This document shows positions 39,438 to 48,832 of a stretch of 64,000 bases of DNA, piece by piece; the first letter of the stretch is position 1, and each line of letters opens with the position of its first letter. Made by a program: the position numbers and the translations under genes. Source of the stretch: Mycobacterium sp. IS-1742 (lineage in GTDB: Bacteria; Actinomycetota; Actinomycetes; Mycobacteriales; Mycobacteriaceae); contig NZ_LQIV01000003.1 of assembly GCF_001500125.1 (NCBI RefSeq), positions 62,001 to 126,000 on the forward strand, given 5' to 3'. Below the pieces are notes generated by a model, which searched no databases, was not told the DNA's origin, and worked only from the letters and a program-made list of their open reading frames with translations.

Positions 39438-41000
39438 GTGTTCGAATCCTTGTCCGACCGGTTGACCGGTGCCCTGCAGGGGCTGCGCAACAAAGGCCGG
39501 TTGACCGACGCCGACATCGACGCGACCGCCCGGGAGATCCGGTTGGCGCTGCTGGAGGCCGACGTCTCGCTGCCGGTGGTGCGCGCGTTCGTCGCGCGCA
39601 TCAAGGAACGCGCCAAGGGTGCCGAGGTGTCGGCCGCCCTGAACCCCGCCCAGCAGGTCGTCAAGATCGTCAACGAGGAGTTGATCGGCATCCTCGGCGG
39701 GGAGACCCGCCCGCTGGCGTACGCGAAGACCCCGCCGACGGTCATCATGCTCGCCGGCCTGCAGGGTTCCGGTAAGACGACGCTGGCCGGAAAGCTCGCC
39801 AAGTGGCTGCGCGGGCAGGGCCACACCCCGCTGCTGGTCGCCTGCGACCTGCAGCGTCCCGGCGCCGTGAACCAGTTGCAGATCGTCGGTGAGCGCGCGG
39901 GCGTGTCGGTGTTCGCGCCGCACCCCGGCACCGCGCCCGGCGCGCCGGAGGTGAAGGGCACCGCCGACCCGGTCGCGGTGGCCGCCGCCGGTCTCGCCGA
40001 GGCCAGGGCCAAGCACTTCGACGTGGTGATCGTCGACACCGCGGGCCGGCTCGGCATCGACGAGGAGCTGATGGGTCAGGCCGCCGCGATCCGCGCCGCC
40101 GTCGACCCCGACGAGGTGCTGTTCGTCCTCGACGCGATGATCGGCCAGGACGCGGTCACCACCGCCGAGGCGTTCCGCGAGGGCGTCGGGTTCACCGGCG
40201 TCGTGCTGACCAAACTCGACGGCGACGCCCGCGGAGGTGCCGCGCTGTCGGTCCGCGAGGTCACCGGCGTGCCGATCCTGTTCGCCTCGGCCGGGGAGAA
40301 GCTCGAGGACTTCGACGTCTTCCACCCCGACCGGATGGCCAGCCGGATCCTCGGCATGGGCGATGTGCTGACCCTCATCGAGCAGGCCGAACAGCATTTC
40401 GACGCGGCGCAGGCCGAGGCCACCGCGGCCAAGATCGGCAGTGGCGAGCTCACCCTCGAGGACTTCCTCGAGCAGATGCTGGCGATCCGCAAGATGGGCC
40501 CGATCGGCAACCTGCTCGGCATGCTCCCCGGCGCCGGTCAGATGAAGGACGCGCTGGCCGCCGTCGACGACAGCCAACTCGACCGGGTGCAGGCCATCAT
40601 CCGCGGCATGACACCGGCCGAACGTGCCGATCCGAAGATCATCAACGCCTCCCGCCGGCTCCGGATCGCCAACGGCTCCGGCGTGACGGTGTCCGAGGTC
40701 AACCAGCTCGTCGACCGGTTCTTCGAGGCCCGCAAGATGATGTCGCAGATGGCAGGCCAGATGGGGATGCCGTTTGGGCGCGGCAAGAACACCCGTAAGG
40801 CCGCGAAGGGCAAGAACAAGCAGAAGGGGAAGAAGGGCCGGGGTCCGACTCCGCCGAAGAACCGCAACCCGCTCGGCGCGGGCATGCCCGGAATGCCCGC
40901 CGGGTTTCCCGACCTGTCGAACATGCCGAAGGGTCTCGACGAGCTGCCGCCCGGTCTGGCCGACTTCGACCTGAGCAAGCTGAAGTTCCCCAAGAACTGA
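39438..41000 (+). CDS. ffh: Signal recognition particle protein Ffh
   Basis: Binds 4.5S RNA and signal peptides and delivers ribosomes to FtsY. The protein has 520 residues from the GTG at 39438 (VFESLSDRLTGALQGLRNKG, as in other Ffh), which AAGGTGG precedes; an upstream in-frame GTG at 39402 would add 12 unneeded residues. NG domain: GLQGSGKTTLAGKLAKWL, ACDLQRPGAVNQLQ, DTAGRLGIDEELM and LTKLDGDARGGAAL. The M domain (about 320-430) is Met-rich (QMLAIRKMGPIGNLLGMLPG). The tail is Lys-rich and then Gly/Pro/Met-rich. Confidence 0.97.
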   Translation: MFESLSDRLTGALQGLRNKGRLTDADIDATAREIRLALLEADVSLPVVRAFVARIKERAKGAEVSAALNPAQQVVKIVNEELIGILGGETRPLAYAKTPPTVIMLAGLQGSGKTTLAGKLAKWLRGQGHTPLLVACDLQRPGAVNQLQIVGERAGVSVFAPHPGTAPGAPEVKGTADPVAVAAAGLAEARAKHFDVVIVDTAGRLGIDEELMGQAAAIRAAVDPDEVLFVLDAMIGQDAVTTAEAFREGVGFTGVVLTKLDGDARGGAALSVREVTGVPILFASAGEKLEDFDVFHPDRMASRILGMGDVLTLIEQAEQHFDAAQAEATAAKIGSGELTLEDFLEQMLAIRKMGPIGNLLGMLPGAGQMKDALAAVDDSQLDRVQAIIRGMTPAERADPKIINASRRLRIANGSGVTVSEVNQLVDRFFEARKMMSQMAGQMGMPFGRGKNTRKAAKGKNKQKGKKGRGPTPPKNRNPLGAGMPGMPAGFPDLSNMPKGLDELPPGLADFDLSKLKFPKN

Positions 41001-42076
41001 TGCGCCCGCTCCACGTGCGCGGCCGCGGCCTGCCCGACGAGCAGCCGGTCGAGTGGTGGATCGTCGACGGTCTCCTGCGGGCGGAACCCGTCGCCGACGC
41101 GGACACCGTCTGGGCCGATGGCTGGATCGTGCCCGGCCTGGTCGACGCGCACTGCCACGTCGGGCTCGGGCCGGTGCCCGGAGGTGCGGTCGGCATCGAG
41201 GAGGCGGCCGCGCAGGCAGAGACCGAACGCGGCGTCGGCGCGCTGCTGCTGCGCGACTGCGGTTCGCCCACCGACACCCGCAGCCTCGACGAGCGCGACG
41301 ACCTGCCCCGGATCATCCGCGCCGGGCGCCACGTGGCCAGGCCCAAGCGCTACATCGCCGGTTACGCCGTCGACGTCGAGGACGAGACGCACCTGCCCGC
41401 GATCGTCGCCGAGCAGGCGCGCCGCGGCGACGGTTGGGTGAAACTCGTCGGCGACTGGATCGACCGCTCGATCGGCGATCTGGCGCCGCTGTGGGACGAC
41501 GAGATCCTCAAGCAGGCAATCGACGCCGCCCACGCCAACGGCGCCCGGGTGACCGCGCACGTCTTCGGCGAGGATGCGCTGCCCGGGCTGATCGGCGCCG
41601 GGATCGACTGCATCGAACACGGCACCGGCCTCACCGACGACACCATCGAGATGATGGTCGAACGCGGTACGACGCTCGTGCCGACCCTGATCAACCTCGA
41701 GAACTTCCCCGGCATCGCCGATTCGGCGGCCAAGTACCCGACCTACGCCGCCCACATGCGCGACCTCTACCGGCGCAGCTACGCGCGGGTGGCCGCAGCG
41801 CGCGAAGCGGGTGTGCCCATCTACGCGGGCACCGACGCAGGCAGCACCATCGCCCACGGCCGCATCGGTGACGAGATCGACGCCCTGCGCGGGATCGGGA
41901 TGAGCGCGACCGATGCGCTCGGTGCGGCGTGCTGGGACGCGCGCACCTGGCTGGGCCGGCCGGCTCTCGTCGACGGCGCGCCGGCCGATCTGGTCTGCTA
42001 CGCCGACGATCCGCGCCGCGGCGCCGCCGTCGTCAACAACCCCGCCGTGGTGATCCTCGGGGGCCGGGTCTTCTAG
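41000..42076 (+). CDS. Amidohydrolase family metal-dependent hydrolase
   Basis: Imidazolonepropionase/prolidase-like TIM-barrel hydrolase of 358 residues, orthologue of Rv2915c. Metal ligands: VDAHCHVGLG (H-x-H), a candidate Lys in GDGWVKLVGDWID, VTAHVFGEDAL, CIEHGTGL and YAGTDAGSTIAHG with the final Asp. Substrate unknown; related enzymes hydrolyse N-acyl amino acids, dipeptides or cyclic amides. ATG at 41000 shares its first base with the ffh stop (TGATG), so it is translationally coupled to ffh. In M. tuberculosis pknI follows; here the D,D-carboxypeptidases do. Confidence 0.85.
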   Translation: MRPLHVRGRGLPDEQPVEWWIVDGLLRAEPVADADTVWADGWIVPGLVDAHCHVGLGPVPGGAVGIEEAAAQAETERGVGALLLRDCGSPTDTRSLDERDDLPRIIRAGRHVARPKRYIAGYAVDVEDETHLPAIVAEQARRGDGWVKLVGDWIDRSIGDLAPLWDDEILKQAIDAAHANGARVTAHVFGEDALPGLIGAGIDCIEHGTGLTDDTIEMMVERGTTLVPTLINLENFPGIADSAAKYPTYAAHMRDLYRRSYARVAAAREAGVPIYAGTDAGSTIAHGRIGDEIDALRGIGMSATDALGAACWDARTWLGRPALVDGAPADLVCYADDPRRGAAVVNNPAVVILGGRVF

Positions 42077-42090
42077 CGTTCGGCCGCAGC

Positions 42091-42942
42091 TCAGGGCTGG
42101 CTGAAGCCCCAGTCGAACAGTCCGATCGCCTGACCGTAGAGATCGCCGGTGCCGTACATCTGCACCACGACCAGCCGGCGGTTACCGCGTTGTGCCGCAC
42201 CGAGATACGTCTTCCGGGCGAGGTTCGTGAAGCCTGTCTTGCCTGCGATGTCGCCGGGGTAGCGGCTGAGCAACTCGTTCTGGTTGGTCAGCGTCCTGCC
42301 CGGGAACGACGCGGACGGGGACCGCATGATCTGTGCGATCAACGGATATCTCAAGGCGGCCCGCAACATCACGGCCAGGTCATGCGGTGTGGTGATCGAC
42401 TCCCAGCCGGGTCCGTCGAGTCCGGACGGCGACGAGGCCCTGGTCGCCTTCGCACCCACCAGAGCGGCCTTACGGTTCATCGCCGCGACCGCGGCACGCT
42501 GGCCGCCCAGCATGTCGGCGAGCATGTTGGCCGCATCGTTGCCCGACACCATGAGCAGCGCCGCCAGCAACTGGCGGGTGGTGTAGGCCTGGCCGGGTTC
42601 GAGTCCGACACAGGAACATTCGACCTGGGTGTGCGACGCGTTGGCCCGCGCGAAGTTGTCCGGTGAGAGATGGTCGAGCACCACCATGGCGAGCAGCACC
42701 TTGATCGTGCTCGCGGGGGCGTGCGGTTCATAGGGATTGCGGCTGGCCAGGACCCGGCCCGAGTCGAGGTCCGCGAGCAGCCATGCCTGTGCAGGGCCCT
42801 CGGGCAGGGTGACGGCACCGGCCGGTTGCGGCTGGGCCACGGCGGGCGATCCCGTGACCACGCCGACCGACGACATCGTCATCACGAGCGCGCATCCCGC
42901 GATGAGCGTCCGCGACCACCACCGCGAACGCGAACAGGCCAC
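42091..42942 (-). CDS. D-alanyl-D-alanine carboxypeptidase, DacB2-type (copy 1)
   Basis: Exported penicillin-binding protein that trims peptidoglycan pentapeptides. The 283-residue protein has a signal peptide (about 1-36, ending SPAVAQ). Catalytic motifs: Ser78-x-x-Lys81 (APASTIKVL), Ser133-Gly-Asn135 (MVSGNDAA) and Lys235-Thr-Gly237 (IAGKTGFTN). A closely spaced pair in VECSCVG is shared with copy 2. It is one of two tandem genes here where M. tuberculosis has one (dacB2, Rv2911). Confidence 0.93.
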   Translation of the reverse strand: MACSRSRWWSRTLIAGCALVMTMSSVGVVTGSPAVAQPQPAGAVTLPEGPAQAWLLADLDSGRVLASRNPYEPHAPASTIKVLLAMVVLDHLSPDNFARANASHTQVECSCVGLEPGQAYTTRQLLAALLMVSGNDAANMLADMLGGQRAAVAAMNRKAALVGAKATRASSPSGLDGPGWESITTPHDLAVMLRAALRYPLIAQIMRSPSASFPGRTLTNQNELLSRYPGDIAGKTGFTNLARKTYLGAAQRGNRRLVVVQMYGTGDLYGQAIGLFDWGFSQP

Positions 42943-43024
42943 GGCGCCAGAGCCTAACGGCGCTCACGCCTCGGATCGGTCTCGAAACCGTTGCGATGCA
43001 ATGACACTGTGTTTCGGTCGGCCG

Positions 43025-43900
43025 CTACAGGGATCCGACACTCGCGCCGCGGTCCAGCCCGAAACCCCAGTCGAGCAGGCCGGCCGCCTGATCCCAGTAG
43101 GTGGGGCCACCCTCCTTGACCAGCCCGTGCATGAGCACGACGACCAGCCGTCGGCCGTCACGCTGCGCCGCGCCCACGAACGTCTTGCGCGCGATGTCGG
43201 TGAACCCGGTTTTGCCACCGATGGCGCCGGGGTAGCGGCGCAGCAGCTCGTTCTGGTTGACCAGGACGGCGTCGCCGGACTTCGTCGGGAACACCGTCGA
43301 GGGCATGGCGGTGATCTGCGCGAACACCGGATAGGTCATCGCCCCGCGGAAGATCACGGCCAGATCGTGGGGTGTGGACCAGAACGGCATCCCCGGCCCG
43401 TCCAGTCCCGACGGGGTCGCGACGTTGGTGCCGTAGGCGCCGAGCAGGGCGGCTTTGCCGTTCATCTTCGCCACGGCGGCGTCCATACCGCCGAGCATGC
43501 GGGCCAGCGTGTTGGCGGCGTCGTTGCCCGACACCAGCAGCAGGGCCTCGAGCAGCTGACGGGCGGTGTACTCGCGGCCCGGCTCCACCCCGGCGCAGTT
43601 GCACTCCACCCGCGTGTCCGCCTCGTCGGCGACGATCGTCGTGTCCAGCGGCACCTCGTCGAGCACCACCTGGGCGAGCAGCGTCTTGATCGTGCTCGCG
43701 GGGGCGTAGCGGGTGTTGTCGTTGCGGCCGGCCAGCACCTGCCCGGTGTCCATGTCCGCGACGATCCACGCCTCGGCCGGACCGGCGGGAATCGGGACCG
43801 ACCCCGCCGGCTGGATGTCGATGTCGGCGGTCGCGGCGGGTGCGGCGACGAAGCCCAGCGCGGCGAGCAGGATTGCGAGAACAGTGACGAGCCTCCCCAT
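43025..43900 (-). CDS. dacB2: D-alanyl-D-alanine carboxypeptidase, DacB2-type (copy 2)
   Basis: Second exported D,D-carboxypeptidase, 291 residues, with signal peptide (about 1-25, ending PAATA). Motifs: Ser69-x-x-Lys72 (APASTIKTL), Ser124-Gly-Asn126 (LVSGNDAA) and Lys-Thr-Gly in GAIGGKTGFTDIARK. VECNCAG matches the Cys pair of copy 1. Both copies share the motif YTxRQLLxALL. The 82-bp gap to copy 1 holds no clear promoter. Which of the two is the strict dacB2 orthologue is undecided; this one is beside the Rv2910c homologue as in M. tuberculosis. Confidence 0.9.
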   Translation of the reverse strand: MGRLVTVLAILLAALGFVAAPAATADIDIQPAGSVPIPAGPAEAWIVADMDTGQVLAGRNDNTRYAPASTIKTLLAQVVLDEVPLDTTIVADEADTRVECNCAGVEPGREYTARQLLEALLLVSGNDAANTLARMLGGMDAAVAKMNGKAALLGAYGTNVATPSGLDGPGMPFWSTPHDLAVIFRGAMTYPVFAQITAMPSTVFPTKSGDAVLVNQNELLRRYPGAIGGKTGFTDIARKTFVGAAQRDGRRLVVVLMHGLVKEGGPTYWDQAAGLLDWGFGLDRGASVGSL

Positions 43901-43932
43901 GGCGGGTGAGCCTAATCGTGTTCAATCGATCC

Positions 43933-44364
43933 ATGTTGAGCCTGGCGGAAATCTCGGACCGGCTGGAGATCCAGCAGTTGATGGTCGACTACTCCTCGGC
44001 GATCGACCAGCGCCGGTTCGACGACCTCGACCGGGTGTTCACCCCGGACGCCTACATCGACTACCGCGCCACGGGCGGGGTGGACGGTCCGTACCCGGAG
44101 GTCAAGAAGTGGTTGGCCGAGGTGCTGCCCAACTTCCCGGCCTATTCGCACCTGGTCGGCAACTTCGACGTCCGGGTGTCCGGTGACACGGCGACCTCGC
44201 GCACGATCTGCTTCAACCCGATGGTGATGGGCGGCGATCCCGGCGCCGGAGCCGCGCAGGTCTACTTCGTCGGCATCTGGTACGTCGACGAGTTCGCCCG
44301 CACCGCCGACGGCTGGCGGATGACCCGCCGCGTCGAGGAGAGGTGTTTCGACAAGCTGGTGTGA
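43933..44364 (+). CDS. SnoaL/NTF2-like fold protein
   Basis: Orthologue of Rv2910c, 143 residues. The family fold (cone-shaped beta sheet with helices) includes enzymes such as dehydratases and isomerases and many non-enzymes. Features: EISDRLEIQQLMVDYSSAID, DRVFTPDAYIDYRATGGVDG and the C-terminal GIWYVDEFARTADGWRMTRR. Potential active-site residues are Asp and Tyr in the VDYSSAID segment, but the substrate is unknown. ATG at 43933 is chosen; GTGs at 43906 and 43918 are in frame. It is divergent from dacB2. Confidence 0.8.
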   Translation: MLSLAEISDRLEIQQLMVDYSSAIDQRRFDDLDRVFTPDAYIDYRATGGVDGPYPEVKKWLAEVLPNFPAYSHLVGNFDVRVSGDTATSRTICFNPMVMGGDPGAGAAQVYFVGIWYVDEFARTADGWRMTRRVEERCFDKLV

Positions 44365-44378
44365 GCTTCGGCGGCAGG

Positions 44379-45017
44379 TCAGGCCGGGCGTTGGGCGGTG
44401 ATCGTGTGGCGGGGGAGGCGGCCGTCGGCCCGGCTCTGCACGCTCACGGTCAACCCCGCCCGTTCGAGGGCGGCGACGATGTCGTCCACCGGACGCAGCC
44501 GGAAGCCGTACGGCGTGACGGGCAGCCGGCGCATCGCCTCCGGATCGCCCACGCCGATGACGGCGCGGCCGCCGGGCCGCAGGGTCCGCGCCAACTCGGC
44601 GCACACGGCGTCCAGATCGTCGACGAAGTACACGGTGTTGACGGTGATCGCCGCGTCGAGCGTGGCGTCATCGAGCGGTAGCGCAGTGAGCGAACCCTGT
44701 GCGAGCCGCAGCCGGCCGCTGTCGATGTCGCGGCGGAACTGCCGCCGGGCCCGGTCGAGCATGTCGTCGGAGAGCTCCACCCCGTGGACCGTGCCGCCGG
44801 TGCCCACCGCGTCGACGAGCAGCCGCAGTCCCGCGCCGCCCCCGAATCCGATGTCGGCGGCGACGCCGCCGGCCGGCACCTGCGCGGCGGCCACCGCCGT
44901 CGCGATGGCCTGGCCGTTACCGCGGTTCAGGGCACCGGCGACGACCCCGCCGAGGCGTCCGTGCGGGCGGCCCAGCTGTTCGGCCATGCTGGTGAGCAGT
45001 TTTTGACGTAGTGGCAT
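44379..45017 (-). CDS. SAM-dependent methyltransferase
   Basis: Class I methyltransferase of 212 residues. Motif I is VAADIGFGGGAGLRLL (about 61-76), followed by VHGVELSDDMLDRARRQF and NTVYFVDDLDAVCAELARTLRPGGRAVIGVG, typical of methyltransferases acting on small molecules or lipids. The substrate is unknown. ATG at 45017 (MPLRQKLLTSMAEQL) is chosen because upstream codons lie in the rpsP promoter region. It converges on the NTF2-like gene and is divergent from rpsP. Confidence 0.85.
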   Translation of the reverse strand: MPLRQKLLTSMAEQLGRPHGRLGGVVAGALNRGNGQAIATAVAAAQVPAGGVAADIGFGGGAGLRLLVDAVGTGGTVHGVELSDDMLDRARRQFRRDIDSGRLRLAQGSLTALPLDDATLDAAITVNTVYFVDDLDAVCAELARTLRPGGRAVIGVGDPEAMRRLPVTPYGFRLRPVDDIVAALERAGLTVSVQSRADGRLPRHTITAQRPA

Positions 45018-45039
45018 GGCTCCAGTGTGCCCGGCCGAA

Positions 45040-45074
45040 GCGATTTCCGGCCGGACCCGCCGGTCTGGCACAAT
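45040..45074 (+). promoter_or_regulatory. rpsP promoter, shared module with rplS
   Basis: GCGATTTC-N15-GTCTGGCACAAT; CACAAT (45069-45074) is the likely -10. The same two blocks with identical 15-nt spacing precede rplS. The predicted leader is about 120 nt. Confidence 0.6.
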
Positions 45075-45200
45075 GGTCCGCTGTCCGCCCGCGACTCCGG
45101 CCGCGCGGTGGTCACACACGCGAGGCAAAACCGGATCGGGCAAACCCGCCCGCATCGCTGAATTGCAGCGTGGCAACGCACGAGGAGTGTCGCAACACCC

Positions 45201-45710
45201 ATGGCTGTCAAGATCAAGCTGACCCGTCTGGGCAAGATCCGCAACCCCCAGTACCGCATCGTCGTCGCCGACGCGCGCACCCGCCGCGACGGCCGTTCCA
45301 TCGAGGTCATCGGCCGGTACCACCCCAAGGAGGAGCCGAGCCTGATCGAGGTCGACTCCGAGCGCGCCCAGTACTGGCTCGGCGTCGGCGAGCAGCCCAC
45401 CGAACCGGTGCTGCAGCTGCTGAAGATCACCGGCGACTGGCAGAAGTTCAAGGGTCTGCCGGGCGCGGAGGGCACGCTGAAGGTCAAGGAGCCCAAGCCC
45501 AGCAAGCTCGACCTGTTCAACGCCGCCCTGGCCGAGGCCGAGGGCGGGCCGAGCACCGAGGCCACCCAGCCGAAGAAGAAGAAGGCGCCCGCGGCCAAGA
45601 AGGCGGCCTCCGACATCGAGGCGACCGCCGATCCGGCCGGCAACGCCGACAAGTCCGAGCCCGCCGCTGAGGGCGAGGACGCCACAATCGCCGGCGCCAC
45701 TGAGAGCTGA
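45201..45710 (+). CDS. rpsP: 30S ribosomal protein S16
   Basis: Small-subunit assembly protein. The first ~85 residues are the S16 core ([36 protein letters not shown]). The protein then extends to 169 residues with an Ala/Lys/Glu-rich tail ([15 protein letters not shown]), a normal actinobacterial addition. It starts the rpsP-khpA-rimM-trmD run, as in other bacteria. GAGGAG lies 13 nt before the ATG, a rather long spacing. Confidence 0.97.
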   Translation: MAVKIKLTRLGKIRNPQYRIVVADARTRRDGRSIEVIGRYHPKEEPSLIEVDSERAQYWLGVGEQPTEPVLQLLKITGDWQKFKGLPGAEGTLKVKEPKPSKLDLFNAALAEAEGGPSTEATQPKKKKAPAAKKAASDIEATADPAGNADKSEPAAEGEDATIAGATES

Positions 45711-45718
45711 GCGGCGCC

Positions 45719-45961
45719 GTGAGCTCAGTCGTCGTCGACGCTGTCGAACACCTCGTCCGCGGGATCGTCGACAATCCCGACGATGTGCGGGTCGACATGG
45801 TGACCAACCGGCGCGGCCGGACGGTCGAGGTGCATGTGCACCCCGACGATCTCGGCAAGGTCATCGGTCGCGGCGGTCGCACTGCGACGGCGCTGCGCAC
45901 CCTGGTCGCCGGTATCGGCGGGCGGGGCATCCGCGTCGACGTGGTGGACACCGACCAGTAG
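45719..45961 (+). CDS. khpA: KH-domain RNA-binding protein KhpA
   Basis: Small KH protein of 80 residues that pairs with KhpB in many bacteria and affects RNA processing and division. The GxxG loop is in [17 protein letters not shown]. The start GTG lies 8 bp after rpsP. Orthologue of Rv2908c. No KhpB gene is in the window. Confidence 0.95.
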   Translation: MSSVVVDAVEHLVRGIVDNPDDVRVDMVTNRRGRTVEVHVHPDDLGKVIGRGGRTATALRTLVAGIGGRGIRVDVVDTDQ

Positions 45962-45977
45962 CGAACGACCACCGTTC

Positions 45978-46499
45978 ATGGACCTCGTAGTCGGCCGGGT
46001 CGCCAAGGCGCACGGCGTCACCGGTGAACTGGTGGTCGAGGTCCGCACCGACGATCCCGACGCCCGCTTCGTGCCCGGCGCAGCATTGCGCGGGCGCGCC
46101 CCCCGGGGTGGCGCCGAGCGCCGTTACGTCGTCGAATCCGTTCGGCCGCACGGCGGTCGGCTGCTGGTGCGCCTCGACGGCGTGGACGTCGGGGCCGCCG
46201 CCGACGCGTTGCGGGGAACGGTGTTCCTGGTCGACAGCGACGACCTGCCGCCGATCGAGGACCCCGACGAGTACTACGACCACCAACTCGAGGGGCTGCG
46301 CGTGCGCACGGTCGACGGCGTGCAGGTCGGAACGGTGGCCGAGGTCTTGCACACCGCCGCAGGCGAACTGCTGTCGGTGAAGACTCCCGAGGGCGCCGAG
46401 GTGCTCGTGCCGTTCGTCACGGCCATCGTGCCCCGGGTGTTGCTGGCCGACGGTCTGGTGGAGATCGATCCGCCCGAGGGTCTGCTGGATCCGGAGTAG
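45978..46499 (+). CDS. rimM: Ribosome maturation factor RimM
   Basis: Binds S19 and assists 30S head assembly. The 173-residue protein has the RimM N-terminal barrel ([21 protein letters not shown]) and a C-terminal PRC barrel ([41 protein letters not shown]). ATG at 45978 is 16 bp after khpA; the family start [14 protein letters not shown] supports it. trmD follows after 13 bp. Confidence 0.96.
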   Translation: MDLVVGRVAKAHGVTGELVVEVRTDDPDARFVPGAALRGRAPRGGAERRYVVESVRPHGGRLLVRLDGVDVGAAADALRGTVFLVDSDDLPPIEDPDEYYDHQLEGLRVRTVDGVQVGTVAEVLHTAAGELLSVKTPEGAEVLVPFVTAIVPRVLLADGLVEIDPPEGLLDPE

Positions 46500-46512
46500 A
46501 GGGTGCGCAGCC

Positions 46513-47196
46513 GTGCGAATTGATGTGATCACCATCTTCCCGCGCTACCTCGACCCTCTCCGGGAGTCGTTGCCCGGCAAGGCGATCGACTCCGGACGTA
46601 TCCAGCTCGGCGTCCACGACCTTCGCGCCTGGACCCATGACGTGCACCGTTCGGTCGACGATGCGCCCTACGGCGGCGGTCCCGGCATGGTGATGAAGGC
46701 GCCGGTCTGGGGTGCGGCGCTCGACGACGTCTGCACCGACGACACGCTGCTCGTGGTGCCGACCCCGGCGGGGCGGCTGTTCGACCAGGCCACCGCCCAG
46801 CGGTGGAGCGCCGAACGCCACCTGGTGTTCGCCTGCGGACGCTACGAGGGCATTGATCAGCGGGTCGTCGACGACGCCGCCCGGCGGATGCGCGTGGCGG
46901 AGGTCTCCATCGGCGATTACGTGCTCAACGGCGGCGAGTCCGCGACGCTGGTGATGGTCGAGGCCGTCGTGCGGTTGCTGCCCGAGGTGCTGGGCAACCC
47001 CGCCTCCCATGCCGACGACTCGCACTCCGCGGGTCTGCTCGAAGGGCCCAGTTACACGCGGCCGCCCAGTTGGCGGGGACTCGACGTCCCCGCGGTGCTG
47101 CTGTCCGGCAATCACGCCAGAGTCGCGGCGTGGAGGCACGAGCAGGCGCTCGCCCGGACCCGGGAAAGGCGCCCGGACCTGTTGGGCGACAACTAG
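46513..47196 (+). CDS. trmD: tRNA (guanine-37-N1)-methyltransferase
   Basis: SPOUT-class methyltransferase that makes m1G37 and prevents frameshifting. The 227-residue protein has [30 protein letters not shown] and the trefoil-knot SAM site [14 protein letters not shown] and [29 protein letters not shown] holds the catalytic Asp. The GTG at 46513 follows the family start. Its last 4 nt overlap the convergent lppW gene. Confidence 0.97.
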   Translation: MRIDVITIFPRYLDPLRESLPGKAIDSGRIQLGVHDLRAWTHDVHRSVDDAPYGGGPGMVMKAPVWGAALDDVCTDDTLLVVPTPAGRLFDQATAQRWSAERHLVFACGRYEGIDQRVVDDAARRMRVAEVSIGDYVLNGGESATLVMVEAVVRLLPEVLGNPASHADDSHSAGLLEGPSYTRPPSWRGLDVPAVLLSGNHARVAAWRHEQALARTRERRPDLLGDN

Positions 47197-48119
47197 ATCC
47201 GGCCGTCCGGGAACATGGTCTCGACGGCCCGGGTGATGGTGGCTCGGGCCTCGGCGGCACCGGCCGGCTGGTCGGAGCCGATCACCATGATGTAGCGGCG
47301 GTCCGCACCGATGACGCCGGTCGACAGGTGCATCCAGTCCGACCCGATGCAGCACATCCAGCCCTGCTTGACCGCGACCGGCACCGCGTAGAGGCCTTCG
47401 GGGATCCCGAAGCGCTGCGGGTACACCCCACCGGGCTGGGTGCCGTCGACGCCGTTCGGTGTCGAGGCGGCGAGGTTGTCCACGATCAGGTCCGCCTTGT
47501 CACGGGGCAGACCACCCGCGCCGGAGAGCAGCATGTCGTAGTAGCGCACCAGGTCGGCCGCGGTGCTGATGGTGTTCCACCAGCGGCCGTCGCCGGGCGG
47601 ACGGGTGCCGGTGAGGCCGTAGCGCTTCACGACCCGCTTGATGATCGCGCTGCCCCCGCCCCGGTTCCAGAAGACCTCGGCCGCGCTGTCGTCGGACGAC
47701 CGCAGCATCGACCGGAAGTTCTCGACGTCCTCGGGTGACAACGGTTCACCACCGAGCAACAGGTCGTCGGCGATGAAGAGTTTCACCACCGACGCGATCG
47801 CGATCCCGCGGCCGTTGCCGTTGGACACGACCTGGCCGGTGTTGCGGTCCTTGATCAGGACGGTGACGTCGGCACCCGCATCGGCGGCCTGATCGGTGGC
47901 CCGCCGCACCCGGTCCTCGAGCCCGGTGAACGACGCGGCGGGCTGGTCGGGTGATGCCTCGGGCAGCGGCGCCATGGCGCCGTGGGGTGCGACGACGGTG
48001 AGGTGCGGACCGTCGGGGTGGGGCGGTGTGCCGTACACCCGCGCCTCACACCCCGAGACGGCCACTGCCACGGCCATGCCTGCCGCGGTGGCCGTCAACA
48101 GCACCGACGGCCGTCGCAT
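47193..48119 (-). CDS. lppW: LppW-type lipoprotein with serine beta-lactamase-like fold
   Basis: Predicted lipoprotein of 308 residues, orthologue of Rv2905. The lipobox is VSGC with Cys24 after a hydrophobic signal segment. The mature part looks like a class A beta-lactamase fold: [16 protein letters not shown] has Ser110-x-x-Lys113, with [13 protein letters not shown] and [14 protein letters not shown] downstream. A clear KTG motif is not seen, so hydrolase activity is uncertain. It converges on trmD with a 4-nt overlap. Confidence 0.82.
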   Translation of the reverse strand: MRRPSVLLTATAAGMAVAVAVSGCEARVYGTPPHPDGPHLTVVAPHGAMAPLPEASPDQPAASFTGLEDRVRRATDQAADAGADVTVLIKDRNTGQVVSNGNGRGIAIASVVKLFIADDLLLGGEPLSPEDVENFRSMLRSSDDSAAEVFWNRGGGSAIIKRVVKRYGLTGTRPPGDGRWWNTISTAADLVRYYDMLLSGAGGLPRDKADLIVDNLAASTPNGVDGTQPGGVYPQRFGIPEGLYAVPVAVKQGWMCCIGSDWMHLSTGVIGADRRYIMVIGSDQPAGAAEARATITRAVETMFPDGRI

Positions 48120-48439
48120 GGGTCTCCTTCTCGATGACTGGGGGCGCCTCTGGCGGGGAATCGTCTCGGCGCACCGGGTGCGGCGAACAACTGATCCAAG
48201 CCTAACGTGTACCCGTGGCGTCGCTGATCAGCGCCGGCCGCGGCAGAGCGCCGCGCGAGGCGGCGATTTCACTGGACCGGTGCCCGTCTGGCACAATTGA
48301 GCAGTTGTCCGCGCAGGACGTGGGGTGCGCCCCTGACGTCCGCTGCGAGATACGCCCCGAAAGCGTCCGTACCCACCGGCTCGGCGCGCGCTGTTCGCAC
48401 AGCCCGCCCTCGCCGCAAAGCAACAAGGAAGTGTCACCG
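48120..48439. other. 320-bp divergent intergenic region lppW / rplS
   Basis: Holds the rplS promoter module at 48263-48297 and a leader of about 136 nt. The side nearest lppW shows no clear -10 or gene. Open frames here are short and lack ribosome binding sites. Confidence 0.6.
48263..48297 (+). promoter_or_regulatory. rplS promoter, shared module with rpsP
   Basis: GCGATTTC-N15-GTCTGGCACAAT; the -10 is CACAAT at 48292-48297. Blocks and spacing are identical to those before rpsP, pointing to shared control of the two ribosomal protein genes. Confidence 0.6.
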
Positions 48440-48781
48440 ATGAACACGCTGGACTTCGTCGATCAGGCGTCGCTGCGCGACGACATCCCGGCTTTCGGCC
48501 CCGGCGACACCGTCAACGTGCACGTGAAGGTGATCGAGGGCTCGAAGGAACGCATCCAGGTCTTCAAGGGTGTCGTCATCCGCCGCCAGGGCGGCGGTAT
48601 CCGCGAGACCTTCACGGTGCGCAAGGAGAGCTACGGCGTCGGCGTGGAGCGCACGTTCCCCGTGCACTCGCCCAACATCGACCACATCGACGTCGTCACC
48701 CGTGGCGACGTCCGCCGCGCGAAGCTGTACTACCTGCGCGAGCTCCGCGGCAAGAAGGCGAAGATCAAGGAGAAGCGCTGA
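48440..48781 (+). CDS. rplS: 50S ribosomal protein L19
   Basis: Large-subunit protein at the 30S-50S interface, 113 residues. [20 protein letters not shown] and [20 protein letters not shown] are family segments, and the basic C terminus is [18 protein letters not shown] at 48440 has AAGGAA upstream. Orthologue of Rv2904c. Confidence 0.97.
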   Translation: MNTLDFVDQASLRDDIPAFGPGDTVNVHVKVIEGSKERIQVFKGVVIRRQGGGIRETFTVRKESYGVGVERTFPVHSPNIDHIDVVTRGDVRRAKLYYLRELRGKKAKIKEKR

Positions 48782-48820
48782 CCCGCCACGGCGCTGACGG
48801 GCACCGGTCCGTTCGCTGGC

Positions 48821-48826
48821 TAGTGT
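48821..48826 (+). promoter_or_regulatory. -10 hexamer of lepB (leaderless)
   Basis: TAGTGT is followed by GAACCC and the GTG at 48833, a 6-nt gap. Confidence 0.6.
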
Positions 48827-48832
48827 GAACCC

